NCBI GenBank assembly: GCA_015847255.1
Contig: JADLZK010012213.1
Coordinates: 62,001-126,000 of the forward strand
Length of the DNA stretch: 64,000 bases
Source: Hyparrhenia diplandra
Taxonomy: Eukaryota; Streptophyta; Magnoliopsida; Poales; Poaceae
Direction of reading: 5' to 3'
In this document: piece after piece, positions 34,399-45,443 of the stretch
How the letters are laid out: each line of letters opens with the position of its first letter
Position numbering within the stretch: the first letter of the stretch is position 1
Made by a program: the position numbers and the translations under genes
Notes under the pieces: model-generated
What the model was told of the DNA's origin: nothing
Databases searched by the model: none
The model's input: only the letters and a program-made list of their open reading frames with translations

Positions 34399-35600
34399 GT
34401 TAGTCTATTCAAGATTCAGTGGCTGGAAAAGTTTATTTTATTGCAACTAAATGTACATTCAGTTAAATATACTAATTGAGATTGTTTCGCTATCATTGGT
34501 TCCAAAAAACTATGGTATAAAAATGTAGTCTTTATATAAAAGATGTGCCGCTACACATCTTATCCATTATTAATAACCATTAACATTATAAAGATACCAA
34601 AACCCCCCAAAATATAAATCTAATTCGATATTATCAGTATCTTCTATTAGTAAAAATAATCTAAAGTAACCAAACATCTGCATCTAAATTAGACACTTGT
34701 ATTATTAAAAAAATAAACCCATAGATATGTTTATTATTAACTACTTATAATTTCTAGTATTAAATATGAACTAACATTACCCCTAGTGTCCTATGAAAAA
34801 AGTTGCACACTCCCCCATTATGAAAACGGGTTCATCAACCCCTACACTCGCACAGGTTAGAATATTAGAAGACACTAAAGGGTGTACCCAGTGCCATAGG
34901 CTATCACACGTGCTTGTGGGTCCGAGAGGGGTGATTAGTGCGGAGGTTGGGGCTCAAACCCTGGACCTTCCGGTCCTAGGCGGTAAAGCACTACACGCTT
35001 GCACCATGGGGCCGCCCTCTAATAAAATTACTTCAATGTTTTAAAATAATAGGTATAGTCCATATTTAGTTGTGATAGTCTTTCAATTTTTTGTTTTATA
35101 TGTATTTTTTCATCCACATCCATAGGTTTTTCTTTATTTAGTACCTCAGTGTATTGCAACGTATATTTAGTAGAAACATGTGCTTAAACTAGCTATGATG
35201 ACTTTAACTGCTGCATATATGTTGACAACATAAAACTAAATTTTGATTCCTCCCCCCAATGTTTTAAGGTTATTAATTGCTTAGATGCATTGGCTCTTAT
35301 TTGCATAGGTGATTATTGTCCACCCGATTTGGGCCGAATGTTTCAAATTTCTGTAGGAATTTTGGGATCTCTCCTTTTCATTTCTAGTTGATATAGAACA
35401 ACAAACTAGAAGGCCATTAAAAAGCCGGGACAAGCAACTAAAATGCTGAGTTGAGCGAGCTACCAAGCCATCAGCTTATTGTTCAGTCTTATATACACCA
35501 AAAATTGACTAATAAGAAATATTTTTGGCAGTTAATGTTATAGAGCATAGAATTATAACGGGACTATCACTATCAATTGTTTTTAAACCAACAATGATAG
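34399..35600 (+). other. Intron region of NLR2
   Basis: AT-rich and begins GTTAGT. It contains a SINE in antisense orientation (34796-35018). No clean 3' splice site aligns with that of NLR1, and the segment matching VHGTNHLKHVGMKIISKCGG of NLR1 is absent. The right border is therefore uncertain. Confidence 0.6.
34796..35018 (-). mobile_element. tRNA-derived SINE in the NLR2 intron
   Basis: On the minus strand an RNA polymerase III A box TGGTGCAAGCG (complement of 34996-35006) is followed about 35 bases later by a B box GGTTTGAGCCC (complement of 34950-34960). The 3' end is a short T tract (complement of 34796-34801), as in p-SINE-type elements of grasses. Length is about 220 bases. No clear target duplication was found. 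It is not a tRNA gene because the region does not fold into a full cloverleaf. Confidence 0.8.
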
Positions 35601-37644
35601 ATTGACCGTCAATGCTGTCGAAGTGATGGGGGAGGTCTGCTAAGTACAAAGTCCCGAAGCGAGGGTGATTGGGAGGCTGTTTTGAACCATCATGCATGGT
35701 CAGTAGATGGATTGCCAGAGGAACTTGACAATATAATCTACTTGAGCTATGAGGACTTGTCTCCCCAGCTTAAGCAGTGCTTCCTGTACTGCTCACTTTT
35801 TCCAAAAGGTTCATATATTTGGCAAGTTATAGTTGTGCCGATGTGGATCAGTGAGGGATTTATCCATCCACGAGGCAGAAGCAGTTCATATGATGATCGT
35901 CTAGAAGAAATAGCAGATGGGTACTACCAAGAGCTAATCATGAGGAATCTTATTGAACCAACTGACACAATCACTGGATACTCATGCACCATGCATGACG
36001 TCATGCGATCTTTTGCTGAGTTTATCTCTAAAGAAGAATCATTGGTGGTCCAGGATGAGCATGATGGAGGTGGTAGCGGCCACAACCATTTACGACGCTT
36101 GTCTATTGGATCAACCAAGTCAACACTAGAATGGGATATTCTACAAAAGCACAAATCAGTAAGAACATTAATTATAAATTATGGAATTAGTGTTCGGCCT
36201 AGTGACTCATTTGGGACTTTATCTACCCTCAGAGTGCTTTTCATAGCAGGTGTTACTGATTGTGATACAATGGTTGACTCTCTATGTCAACTGAGGCACC
36301 TGAGATACCTCCACTTCAGAATACAAATATATCTAGGCTACCTGGAGACATTCATAAGATGAAGTTCTTGCAGCATATTGTTGTTATTGGATGTCCGCAG
36401 CTAGACCATCTTCCAAGCTCCATTACACAGCTTCTGCACGTAAGAACTCTTGACATGTCTGGTTCCCATGAAAATGTCTTAATACCCAAAGGCTTTGGTG
36501 AGTTAAGAAATCTAAGAAGACTTAAAGGGTTCCGAGTACATTTGGACATGGATGGGAATGGGGGCTGGTGCAGCTTGGATGAGATAGGGCCCCTTTCCGA
36601 CCTCAGGCATCTTACTTTACATGGCCTAGAAAATGTTCTTGCTAGCTCATCGTCTGAAATGGCTATGATTAGTAGCAAGGAGCAACTTGATTACTTGGGA
36701 CTATATTGGAGTAACACCGAATTCATGGGTCTGAGGGATGAAGTCAACAAGCAGCAGCAGCAGAGAGTAGTGGAGGAAGTAATTGAGAAGCTCACCCCTC
36801 CATGCAGCATACGACATGTATTCATTAAAGGATACTTTGGTTGCCAGCTACCAAATTGGATGATGGTTCCAGCTACATGGGCATTTAAGAGCCTGAGGAT
36901 TTTAAGGATGGACAACCTTAGTTGTTGCACCCAACTACCCAATGGGTTATGCCAGCTCCCTTGTTTGGAGTCGCTGGCCATTAATGACGCACCTGCCATC
37001 AAGATTGTTGGGTCTGAATTCCAGTCACCCTCTCATCCCTGCCAGTGGATGGAGTTATTGCCACTTTTAGATCAGTAGTAGGTTTTCCTAATCTGGCAAC
37101 TCTTCATCTGGATGGCTTGTGTGAATGGGAGGAATGGGACTGGGAGGAGCAGCGCGACGATTGTACTGTAGATACTATGGCTATGCCTGCTCTCTATGGT
37201 ATCGCCATTTTCAACTGTAAGCTGAGTTGTCTTCCAACAGGGCTCGCTAGCATGAAGAGGCTTGCTTTGAGAGAACTAGGCCTGTACAAGCTAAGAAACC
37301 TGACGTATGTGGATACCTTCCCTTCGGTTGTGGTACTTGAACTGTATGATTGCCCTAAGGTTACAAGGATCAGAAGCCTCCCCAGGTTGCAGAGGATAAG
37401 GATCATCCGGTGCCCGAATGTGGAGGTCCTAGAAGGAGTCCAGTCACTTGATAGCATGGAGATATATGACGGCACCATGGAGACACTTCCAGAATACCTG
37501 ACAACAGTAACCCCAAAGTATCTCAAGCTGACTTGCAGCAAGATGTTGTATGAAGCCTTATTATCAGGATGCTCATCTGAGAATGACAAGATCAACCATA
37601 TCAAGTCACGCATTATGGACTACGTCGATAAAGATGAAGACTAA

Positions 37645-38160
37645 TTGCTGCACCGTCTGATCAGAAATGAAGCAGGTATATATTTAATTATTTAATTATT
37701 TATCCTGGTAGTTACTTTTCTATCACAAGTAATGCAGTCATAACCCCTTGCGTAATGCTCAAGCTTAGTACACGTGTTCTAAAGTGACCATTTTTTTTTT
37801 GACGCAAGAAGTGGACTTTATTTATGCAGGTATCGATACACCAATTCTTTGCAGTGTGGCAATGGAATGGAGGCGCCTGCGAGCTCACCATCTCCAGCAT
37901 GCAGATTTCAGTTTTGTACCATCTGATTGCCTTTGCTTTGGCCAAATTTCATTTCTACTAATGAGAGACACATGACTCTGCACATATTGACTCAATGACT
38001 TGGGCTGGGCCAGATTATATGGTAAGAAGCAGAGTACTGAATACAGTCCTTGTGTTGAAACTTTGGGACTAGTGTATTCATATATTATTGTGCTCATGTA
38101 ATTGTAAAACTAATCGAGGTGAGGAAATAGGCCGAGCAAAGGTTGCCGCTCCTCTGCTTT
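37645..38160 (+). repeat. NLR 3'-flank, copy C
   Basis: Best-preserved counterpart of copy A (9665-10260). It starts right after the NLR2 stop with gatcagaaatgaagcaggtatat and ends with gccgagcaaagg...cctctgctttcccaatc. It probably includes the 3' UTR. Confidence 0.78.
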
Positions 38161-39110
38161 CCCAATCTACTACATATAGGCGCACGATAACATTCTGTCT
38201 TGGTCTCCTTTTTTTACCCCTTGGCTTTTTAAGCTCCACCTCAGCTCCCTATAGCAAATAATACTTGCAGGCACCGGGAAAGCTGGGCACACAGGCAAAG
38301 AGGAACTAGATTAGAGCAGATCTGTGGCCTTGGAGCCAGGTCACCTGACCCGTCGGGATGCTCAGTAGTATTACTATTGGGATGCTCCGTAGTATTACTA
38401 TCTCACTGATTGTATGCTACAAACGGAGAAAAAAAAAACTATGTATTAGCTTAAACGGCTCACATGACACATTCGGCCGAGGCTCCAAATCTATCTATCT
38501 ATATGGAGGAAAAGTCATCCCTGGCCCTGTTGGCATCCCTGGCCCTGTTGGCCGTAAACGAGGCAGGAGGAAAAGTCAGGATGCAAAGAGGCCCAGGATG
38601 CAAAGAGGCCCACAGGCCGAAACATGTAGGCCCGGTGCAGTATGCAGGCCATGGCGCTTATGCTGCATCGGCCCAGAAAATCAAAGGGAAAAATAGCCTT
38701 CAATAGATTTGTTAAACATCTCCTTGAGAGCTTGTTCGGTTAATTCTCAATCTAAAAGAGTTTATGGGGATTTTATCTGGCCAAAATTGCGGCCAATCTT
38801 CTCTAATTCCTTCTAATAAAGGATTAATCAGACAAGGCTAATTGTTGTAAACTATTTTAAAAATAAACTCCTAGCAGGTGCTTATCGAAGAAATAGGAGT
38901 GCATGCCAATATCCTGCACTTTTTGGCATTGCAAGGAACATACTCATACCAGCTCTGATCTTAACTGATCCACAATTGGGTCAACATTCAGTGCTTAATT
39001 GATTCCATGACTTCAGACTTCAGCGTTGGCGTTTCTTGCTTCATGGCTTGAAAGCTCAGAGTTGACCCACAGACCAGATCCATTCCAGTTTCCAATGCAA
39101 GCAGATAAAG
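38161..39110. other. Intergenic sequence with two small tandem duplications
   Basis: No gene is supported. CATCCCTGGCCCTGTTGG occurs twice in tandem (38516-38551). A 17-base phrase, aggatgcaaagaggccc, is repeated at about 38577-38611. An AATTC...GAATTA-like stretch around 38735-38850 may be a worn MITE. Confidence 0.5.
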
Positions 39111-40410
39111 GAGTCCACACATCTGCAACATTTTCGTACCAAACCTGTAAATAGTAACCTCTGCAGTTAACACTAACAGACTTGGACTTCTGAGTTAAGT
39201 TATTAACTACTACTATTAATAACTTGTGAGGTACGTAGCACATTGCACATAGCTAGCCATGTCTGCATCAGTACCAGCTAAATCTTGCACACATGGCAGG
39301 AGATCAGATGAAAGATTTGGCTTTTTTCGCACCACATGTTACGTGTAGTGTTTCTGCAAGGCATGAATCGGCTTTCTTCAGAGAAATGGTTCAGCTGTCA
39401 CACACACACACTTGCCGAAATCAGATGCATGGTCCCTTGAAACGAAATGAAATGACACCCTTCCTTCATCATCAGCCTTCAGTCTTCATTGATGAGATGT
39501 GAGGCGCCCCTAATCTAGAGGCAGGGAACAGAAACCTACTAACCAATATATATATCATCTTCCAGCTTAGATTTATGATGGACTACTGTACTGTTAGTAG
39601 GATAGCAGAGTAGGACGCACATGCTTAATTAATTTGACAGGACCATTTCAAATCACACCCGTCATCAAGTGATGACTGATGAGATGTGGCTTGGAGTTGG
39701 AGATTATATATATAATTCATAGATTAGTAGTACTCTGTATCTCACAGGCCATGTCTCTCAGGTCAGGTCATTCAGTGATGAGATACAGTATGAGGCTTCT
39801 GAATGACCTCTCTAGTGCTTTCTGCACAAAAAACTGGTGAAGTTGTAGGTATCTGTTAACGTACATCACCTATAACACATCTGCAACATTTTTGTACCAA
39901 ACCTGTAAACAGTAACCTCTGCAGTTAACACTAATAGATTTGGACTACTAAGTTATTACTACTATTAATAACTTGTGAGTACTAGTACATAGCTAGCCAT
40001 GTCTGCATCAGTACCACCAAACTCTTGCACACATGGCTAGAGATGAGATAAAAGATTTGACTTTTTTCGCAGCACATGTGACGTGTAGTGTTTCTGCAAG
40101 GCATGAATCCCTAATCTAGAGGCAGGGAACAGTAACCTATATATCATCATTCAGCTTAGACTTATGGACTACTGTACTGTTAGTAGGATAGCAGAGTAGG
40201 ACGCACATGCTTAAGTGATGACTGATGAGAAGTGGCTTGGAGTTGGAGATATATCATATAATTCAGAGATTAGTAGTATCTCACAAGCCATGTCTCTCAG
40301 GTCAGATCTTTCAGTGATGACATACAGTGTGAGGCTTGTGAATGATCTAGTGCTTTCTGCACAAACCTACTAGTGAAGTTGTAGGTATCTGTTAACGTAC
40401 ATCACCAACA
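39110..40410. repeat. Tandem duplication, units of about 760 and 530 bp
   Basis: Unit 1 (about 39118-39878) and unit 2 (about 39879-40410) share in order: acatctgcaacattttcgtacc, cctctgcagttaacact, agctagccatgtctgcatca, cacatggc.agagat.agat, ggcagggaacag, ctgtactgttagtaggatag, gtggcttggagttggagat and aggtatctgttaacgtacatc. Unit 2 lacks an internal part of unit 1. There is no coding frame. Confidence 0.85.
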
Positions 40411-40966
40411 ACAAATCCCTGAAGACTCCTTTCCCTGAAAGTGAAGACACATCAAGTTTAAAGACATTGGTTGCAGACACACATGAGCACAACTCATCCC
40501 ACTTGCTTGCAACTCCAAGAACAACTCTAGTACAAAAGACCATTAATTTAGTTTAATTTAATCTGCTGCGAATTTTTGCGTCCTGCTAGATTCAGAATAA
40601 ACAAGAGGTTGGCCGGCTTCACATGATAACTTGCATGCAACCATGCATATGATTCCGAGATCGCAATCTGTGTTGGGTGAGAAGAGAAGAAGCTTTTGGC
40701 TTTGGATGTCGACACGTCGTCATCTTCATCTGCTTTGGATTGGCGCCAGGATGCCAGCAGGCTGCTCCTGCAGTGGCATAGCCTAGCCATTTGGCACTTG
40801 CGATCCCTTTCCCCTGCAAGGCTACCAGATGAATCTTACGACGTTCGCTTAAAGCCTACCGAAAGGGCAACCAGTCCATTTCATGCACTCTCGATGGGTA
40901 TCTATCTATATGTTGTTGCATTCTTCCAGAAAGCTGGGCACACTACACATCCAACTATCCAAGGTA
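40411..40966. other. Intergenic sequence
   Basis: No gene is supported. Overlapping short open frames on both strands at 40550-40900 show no recognisable domain. Confidence 0.4.
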
Positions 40967-41203
40967 CTCCCTCTGTCCCGTGGACTTCGTCGTTTTGACT
41001 TTTGAGCTTTATCTTTGACCATCCGTCTTATTCAAAATATTTACGCAAATCATAAAATAAAATAATCAATATTCAAGTATCTTCATTGATAAAATAAGTT
41101 GTAAAAAAATAAATTATATTTGTGCAAAAATTTTGAATAAGACGAAGCGTCGAATAAGATGGCGCGGAAACCAGGGGTGACAAAGTCAGTGGGACGGAGG
41201 GAG
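40967..41203. mobile_element. Stowaway MITE (237 bp)
   Basis: The ends CTCCCTCTGTCCCGTGGACTT and complement (AAGTCAGTGGGACGGAGGGAG) are flanked by TA (40965-40966 and 41204-41205). The interior is AT-rich with a TTGACCATCCGTCTTATTCA core typical of one grass Stowaway family. Confidence 0.92.
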
Positions 41204-41653
41204 TACCTATCTCCAGACTAATTAGCACCCAACTCCGTGCTGCTAAGATTACCAACAATGATTGACCTACTGATCTGTTGGTACAATATATTCAGCTACT
41301 GTAGAGGAGAGCAACAGTTGATGTTTTCTTGCAGCGCCACCACCATGTTCTCTTGTACGTAGTTGTGTACATCATTGTGTCATCGACACGGTCTTAGTTC
41401 TGGTGTGTTCCCAGTCTTCAGTCACTGGACTGAAATACTACTGGCTCAAAGTCATTACTCAGCTAGAAAAAATGTAAAATATCGTTATAGGTCAGTGCCT
41501 AATTCCATATAAGCATTCTGAAGTGACGGCAAAAGGTGTTCTATAACTGCCAAAATGACGGCGGCAGACAGCATTTGTCCATTTATGCGCTTCTGAAAAT
41601 TCCAAGCAGGACTTGACAGTTCCTGACCTGTGGATCACTATATTGTGAATATG

Positions 41654-41889
41654 CTCCCCGTCCAAAAAAAAGTCCTTCTAGGTTTGTCAAACTCAGGTTT
41701 GACCGTTAAATCTTATTCAAAAAAAATTATATAAATTATAAAATAAATAAATTATTATTAAAATATCTCTAGTGATAAAATAAGTCATAATAAAATAAAT
41801 AATATTTATAAAAATAACTTGAATAAGACGGATGGTCAAAAATAAGTCAACAAAAGCTAAAAGCGACATTCTTTTTGGGACCAAGACAG
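41654..41889. mobile_element. Degenerate Stowaway MITE (about 236 bp)
   Basis: The left end CTCCCCGTCCAAAAAAAAGTC and right end GACATTCTTTTTGGGACCAAG are worn inverted repeats. The core shares 'cttattcaaaa' and 'gaataagacggatggtcaaa' blocks with the element at 40967. A flanking TA is preserved on the right only. Confidence 0.75.
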
Positions 41890-42788
41890 TATATCTTTCA
41901 ACATGGATAACTGATAGCCACAACCACTACCATCGGGAGGACGTACACTGATGTAACTTTGCAATGTGCACTCTGCAATCATATTTTCATGGAAATAGCA
42001 TGTACCACCCTACTGGGTGTGGTTAAAAGAATACTGCATGTGTCTGATATTGGTCAAGGAATCTTTTTCTGATTCCTCCAAATAAACTTTGACACAGATC
42101 ACAAAACTCGAAGAGCTTTTGTTTATTTTATTTTTATTTTAAGCAACAAACTTAAAGAGCTGGAAGGGAGTACTAAGGTTATTATATTCTAAAGTGGATA
42201 AAGGACACAGGCGTGAAGGCGCAACTGCACTCCACATGAAGACATCCTCAACAGCAATGGGAATACAGAGCCTTTTTCCTGATGCTTTTTTCCATGCAAG
42301 AACTTTTCTAAATGCTTTCTTTGCAGAAATTAATTAAAAAGGTTCCATGCTTTGGACCTTGGTGGAAAGGCAAAGCCTGGAAAATGTCTGCTACCATCTG
42401 ATAAATAGAGTGATGATGGCATTGCATATTTCTGCACTGATGGCATTGCTTATTTCGGCACACATGTTCTGCCTCTTTCTTCTAAAGGCGGTCCCAATAT
42501 ATTAAGGTGTTCCCAAAGGGACTTGAGAAGAATACTTGGAACAATTTTGCTTTCTGAACAAACTCAGGTCTATAGACACCTTTCGAGCATAGGAATTTCA
42601 CATTTTCAAGGAAAACACAGAAAGAGGAAAAATTCCCACAATCCAAATGGGTCCTAAAAGGTTTTGGCCCTCAGGTATGCAAAACTACTGGAATTGAAAG
42701 CTAGGAATGAGTAAACTTGACACGGATTGTCGCGAATTTGTATTGACATTGATTATCATTCAGAGATGTCGGTGTGGGCCTTCAGGCG
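41890..42788. other. Intergenic sequence containing a dispersed duplicate
   Basis: No gene is supported. Positions about 42115-42520 match 48110-48440 (see the separate repeat entry). The segment at 42520-42720 shows nothing recognisable. Confidence 0.45.
42115..42520. repeat. Dispersed duplicate, copy 1 (other copy about 48110-48440)
   Basis: Shared blocks in order are aacaaacttaaagagctgg, attctaaagtggataaa.ggacac, cagcaatgggaata..cagcc, ttttcctg.tgctttttcc, 'ctaccatctgat.aata.agtga' and atgttctgcctctttcttc. The copies lie about 6 kb apart on either side of the small LTR element. Confidence 0.8.
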
Positions 42789-43436
42789 TGTCGTGAACCG
42801 GGATTGGGACAGCCGGGACGGGCTAAAGGGGCCTGAACCGCCGCGGCCGGCCCACGAAGGGGCGGGCGCTGCTTGGGCAGCGGGCCGGCGCCCTGCGCCG
42901 CCGCCCGCCTCCCTCCCTCCCCTCCGCTTCCGACTTCGGCCGCTTTCAAGTTAGGATTATCTTAGGCTTTTTGGTGTGTAAAAGAAAATATTCCAATCTA
43001 TAAGGAAAACCCTTATTAGAAAATAAATAAATATTGCTTGTAAAAGGTATTCGGTCATATAAGGAAACCTTATAGGAGATTGCTTAGGTTACAAGTCTCA
43101 CTAGCCGGGGCTATATAAGCGAGAGGCATGTAATCTCTTTGGGGATAAGCAAGCAATAAAAGTAGTCCTATCTATCTAGCTCTCCTCCTCCCCACATGCG
43201 CCGCCACCTCCACCCCGGCGTGCGCCTTTCAGCGCCACCCGCCAGCGGCGCCGCCGCCCCTAGCGCCGCCAAACGCGCACCCTCCCCACCGTCACCACGC
43301 CGCCGTACACCGCCGTCACCCACGTCGCCGCCGGAGGCGTCGCCCGTCGGACTCATTTGCTCCCTACGCCACCTTCTCCGCCTCAGCGGTCGTCGGTGGC
43401 GATGTCACAACCGCCCAATCAAACCGATGCGTGACA
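42789..43436 (+). repeat. 5' LTR of the small LTR element (648 bp)
   Basis: It pairs with 45444-46101. TATA box TATATAA at 43112-43118. The R/U5 part downstream of the TATA box is extremely GC-rich with CCGCC repeats, unlike the AT-rich middle. Confidence 0.9.
43112..43118 (+). promoter_or_regulatory. TATA box in the 5' LTR
   Basis: TATATAA in CTATATAAGCGAGAGGC. The same box occurs at 45767-45773 in the 3' LTR. Confidence 0.75.
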
Positions 43437-43473
43437 TACCGGTATCAGGAGACCGGGACGATTCCCACCAACC

Positions 43474-45443
43474 ATGGCTTCCGAGATGACCGAGTTCACC
43501 ATGGCGTTGAAGGCACTCCTCAGCGACAACTGCGCCAAGATCGGCCGACGTTTCGGGCGAGATCAAGACACGCGCTGCGTCGCGCATGGAGATGCGTCTA
43601 CACCACCCCGAAGATCCCCTACCTCCACTCGGCTCGGCGGCCACAGCGACCATCTTGCCGGAGGACAGCCCGGCGGCGGCCGCGGCCGCTGGGGGGGCCG
43701 TCCCAGGCGCTGCCTGGCCGCCGCCCTCCCTGCCAGTGACATCGTCGGCGGCGCCCGACCTGCCATCCCCTAGCCTGGGAGGAGGATGGCGTTATGCGTG
43801 GCGACGCACCGGCCGTCATCGACATCGTCGGCGGCGACCGCAGCACCGGCTGCCCTCTCCCTCTCCCGGACACCTACGACCGCGCAGGACTCCCGGCGAG
43901 ATGGCGTCACCGGCGCCGCTTCGGCGCCACCCCGGCGCCCTTGGCGATGCGCCACCCGCGGTGCCACCGCGGCACCTCGCCCAGTCACCGGACCTAACTC
44001 CCCCTCTACGTCCGCTCCTTGAGGTTCGGATGCGGACGGCAAAGACAACCCGACCTCACGGATACGCAAGATGGAGCTATTGTTCAAGCTCAAAGGAGGA
44101 CATCGATCCCGACTACTCGTGCGGTATGCTGCCTTCCATCGAATCGGTTCCTCGGCTGTCGGGAGGAGGTCCCCTTCGAGTGGGACGTTCACTCACTACC
44201 GCGGCGCGACCGGGCCCCCATCATCACCGACACTACGGGGAGTGGCGCGCCTCCTTCCCGGGAGGGCAAGGCTGGGCGACTACATCTCCACCTTTCAAAG
44301 TTATGCGCTTCGCATGGATCTTGAGGGCGGCGCCACCGTGTCGACCACTTCGTCGGGCTGCGCGACACACTTTGCATGATGCTTTCGAGTGGTTCGAGCC
44401 TCGTTCGATGGAGGAGGCCATCGACCTCGCCCGCCGCTCACGACAGCGACCGAGCCTGCGCCCGGCGGCGGTGAGATCGACCCGACATCGACAGCGACAT
44501 TGCCGCCCGACATCGGCGGCGACATTGCCGTGGCCACGGCGACCGCATGCGGGCCGGCCGGCGCCTTACTACGCGATGGGCGACATCGATGGTGGCGGCG
44601 AGCGACATCATCGCCCGAGCTACATTTGGGCACCCACGACCAACAAGGCTCGGGATCATGCGCGCCGTCGATTCTGGCGACCGCGCGCGAGTGGAGCCTC
44701 CACTATGGCGTTATGAGGTAATTCTACGCTACTACCTCCCCACGCCTTGAGCTCCTCCAAGACTTCCTACTTTCGAGGAAGGCGCCCCACTATGGCATTG
44801 CGGTGGGCTTCCAACTCCCCAACCGTCCAAGAAGACAAGGCGTTCCCAACAAGTGTGCTCCTCCTGCGAGGCATGCCCGGATGGCGGGATCGAGGGCGCC
44901 CACGGTTCTCCTCTTGACAACAGCGGCGATGTCTTCTTCCGCGCCGACAGCGTCGCCGTCGGCCTGCTTGTGGGCCGCGGGGCGCCGGATGGGGCGCCCG
45001 TGTTGGCGCCCAGCGACCTTCTCTACGGCCGCCTCCTCGACTTCGCCTCGTCGCCACCTTCATTCGCCGACATGTGTTTTGCAGGCACATTCACGCCAAA
45101 GGTTACCGTGCCGGCGACCTCGCCTACGACTCCTGCGGCGACACGCCCGGATGCTCGAGCTTTCGGGCACCCTCGGCGCCCTCCGTCATGTGGCGTGCAT
45201 GGGCGGAAGCGGCCCTTCGTGCAGCCCCCCTGAGCTATAAGTTCGCATCTACGCCGGCGACCTGCACCTCGACTTCTTCTTCTCCGACAACGGCGCCCGG
45301 CGTCTGTAATGGCGACAATGACAAGTCGGGTCCTTTCATCCTCCGCCGCCCACGGCATGGTCACCTCCCGGCCAGGCATTCCGTTTGCGACCCACGGTGG
45401 GTTGGGCGGCGTGGGCGCGCCACCTCATCGAGCGGTGGAGAAA
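43474..45443 (+). pseudogene. gag: Gag-like region of the small LTR element
   Basis: Structural protein precursor of a gypsy-like element. A start codon at 43474 lies 30 bases after the primer-binding site (MASEMTEFTMALKALLS). Gag-like blocks appear in different plus-strand phases: LGDYISTFQSYALRM at about 44270-44320, a VDHFVGLRDTL-type stretch at about 44340-44380 and EPRSMEEAIDLARRS at about 44396-44440, the order seen in gypsy Gag C-terminal capsid regions. Frames change at least three times and are open in several phases because of GC bias. No zinc knuckle, protease or polymerase is recognisable. The stretch from 44700 to 45443 is unassigned. Confidence 0.6.

Larger units (their letters stand above)
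33316..37644 (+). pseudogene. NLR2: CC-NB-ARC-LRR resistance-gene homologue, exon 1 intact, exon 2 broken
   Basis: Close paralogue of NLR1 with the same family role. Seen: ATG at 33316 (gccATGG). Exon 1 is 361 uninterrupted codons: an Rx-type CC domain with YDATDILDL, P-loop GMGGMGKTT (about residue 209), kinase-2 LLVLDDMW (about residue 283) and RNBS-B WILITTR (about residue 317). A donor CAG|GTTAGT lies at 34398/34399. Recognisable sequence resumes only at about 35600; the acceptor and the start of exon 2 seen in NLR1 are missing or scrambled, and GLPL is lost. Then come CFLYCSLFPKG, MHD (35991-35999) and LRRs to the stop at 37644, with shifts near 35625 (GGGGG), 36318 and 37036. Reading through the donor gives a 387-residue CC-NB protein ending at 34479. 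Confidence 0.9.

Noticed and set aside
34940..35010. tRNA gene
   Set aside because: A and B boxes are present but the sequence does not form a cloverleaf. The 3' T tract and length fit a SINE.
43586..44716. 376-residue plus-strand open frame as a gene
   Set aside because: It runs through the Gag region of the small LTR element in a phase that contains the recognisable Gag segments only in part. GC bias explains its length.
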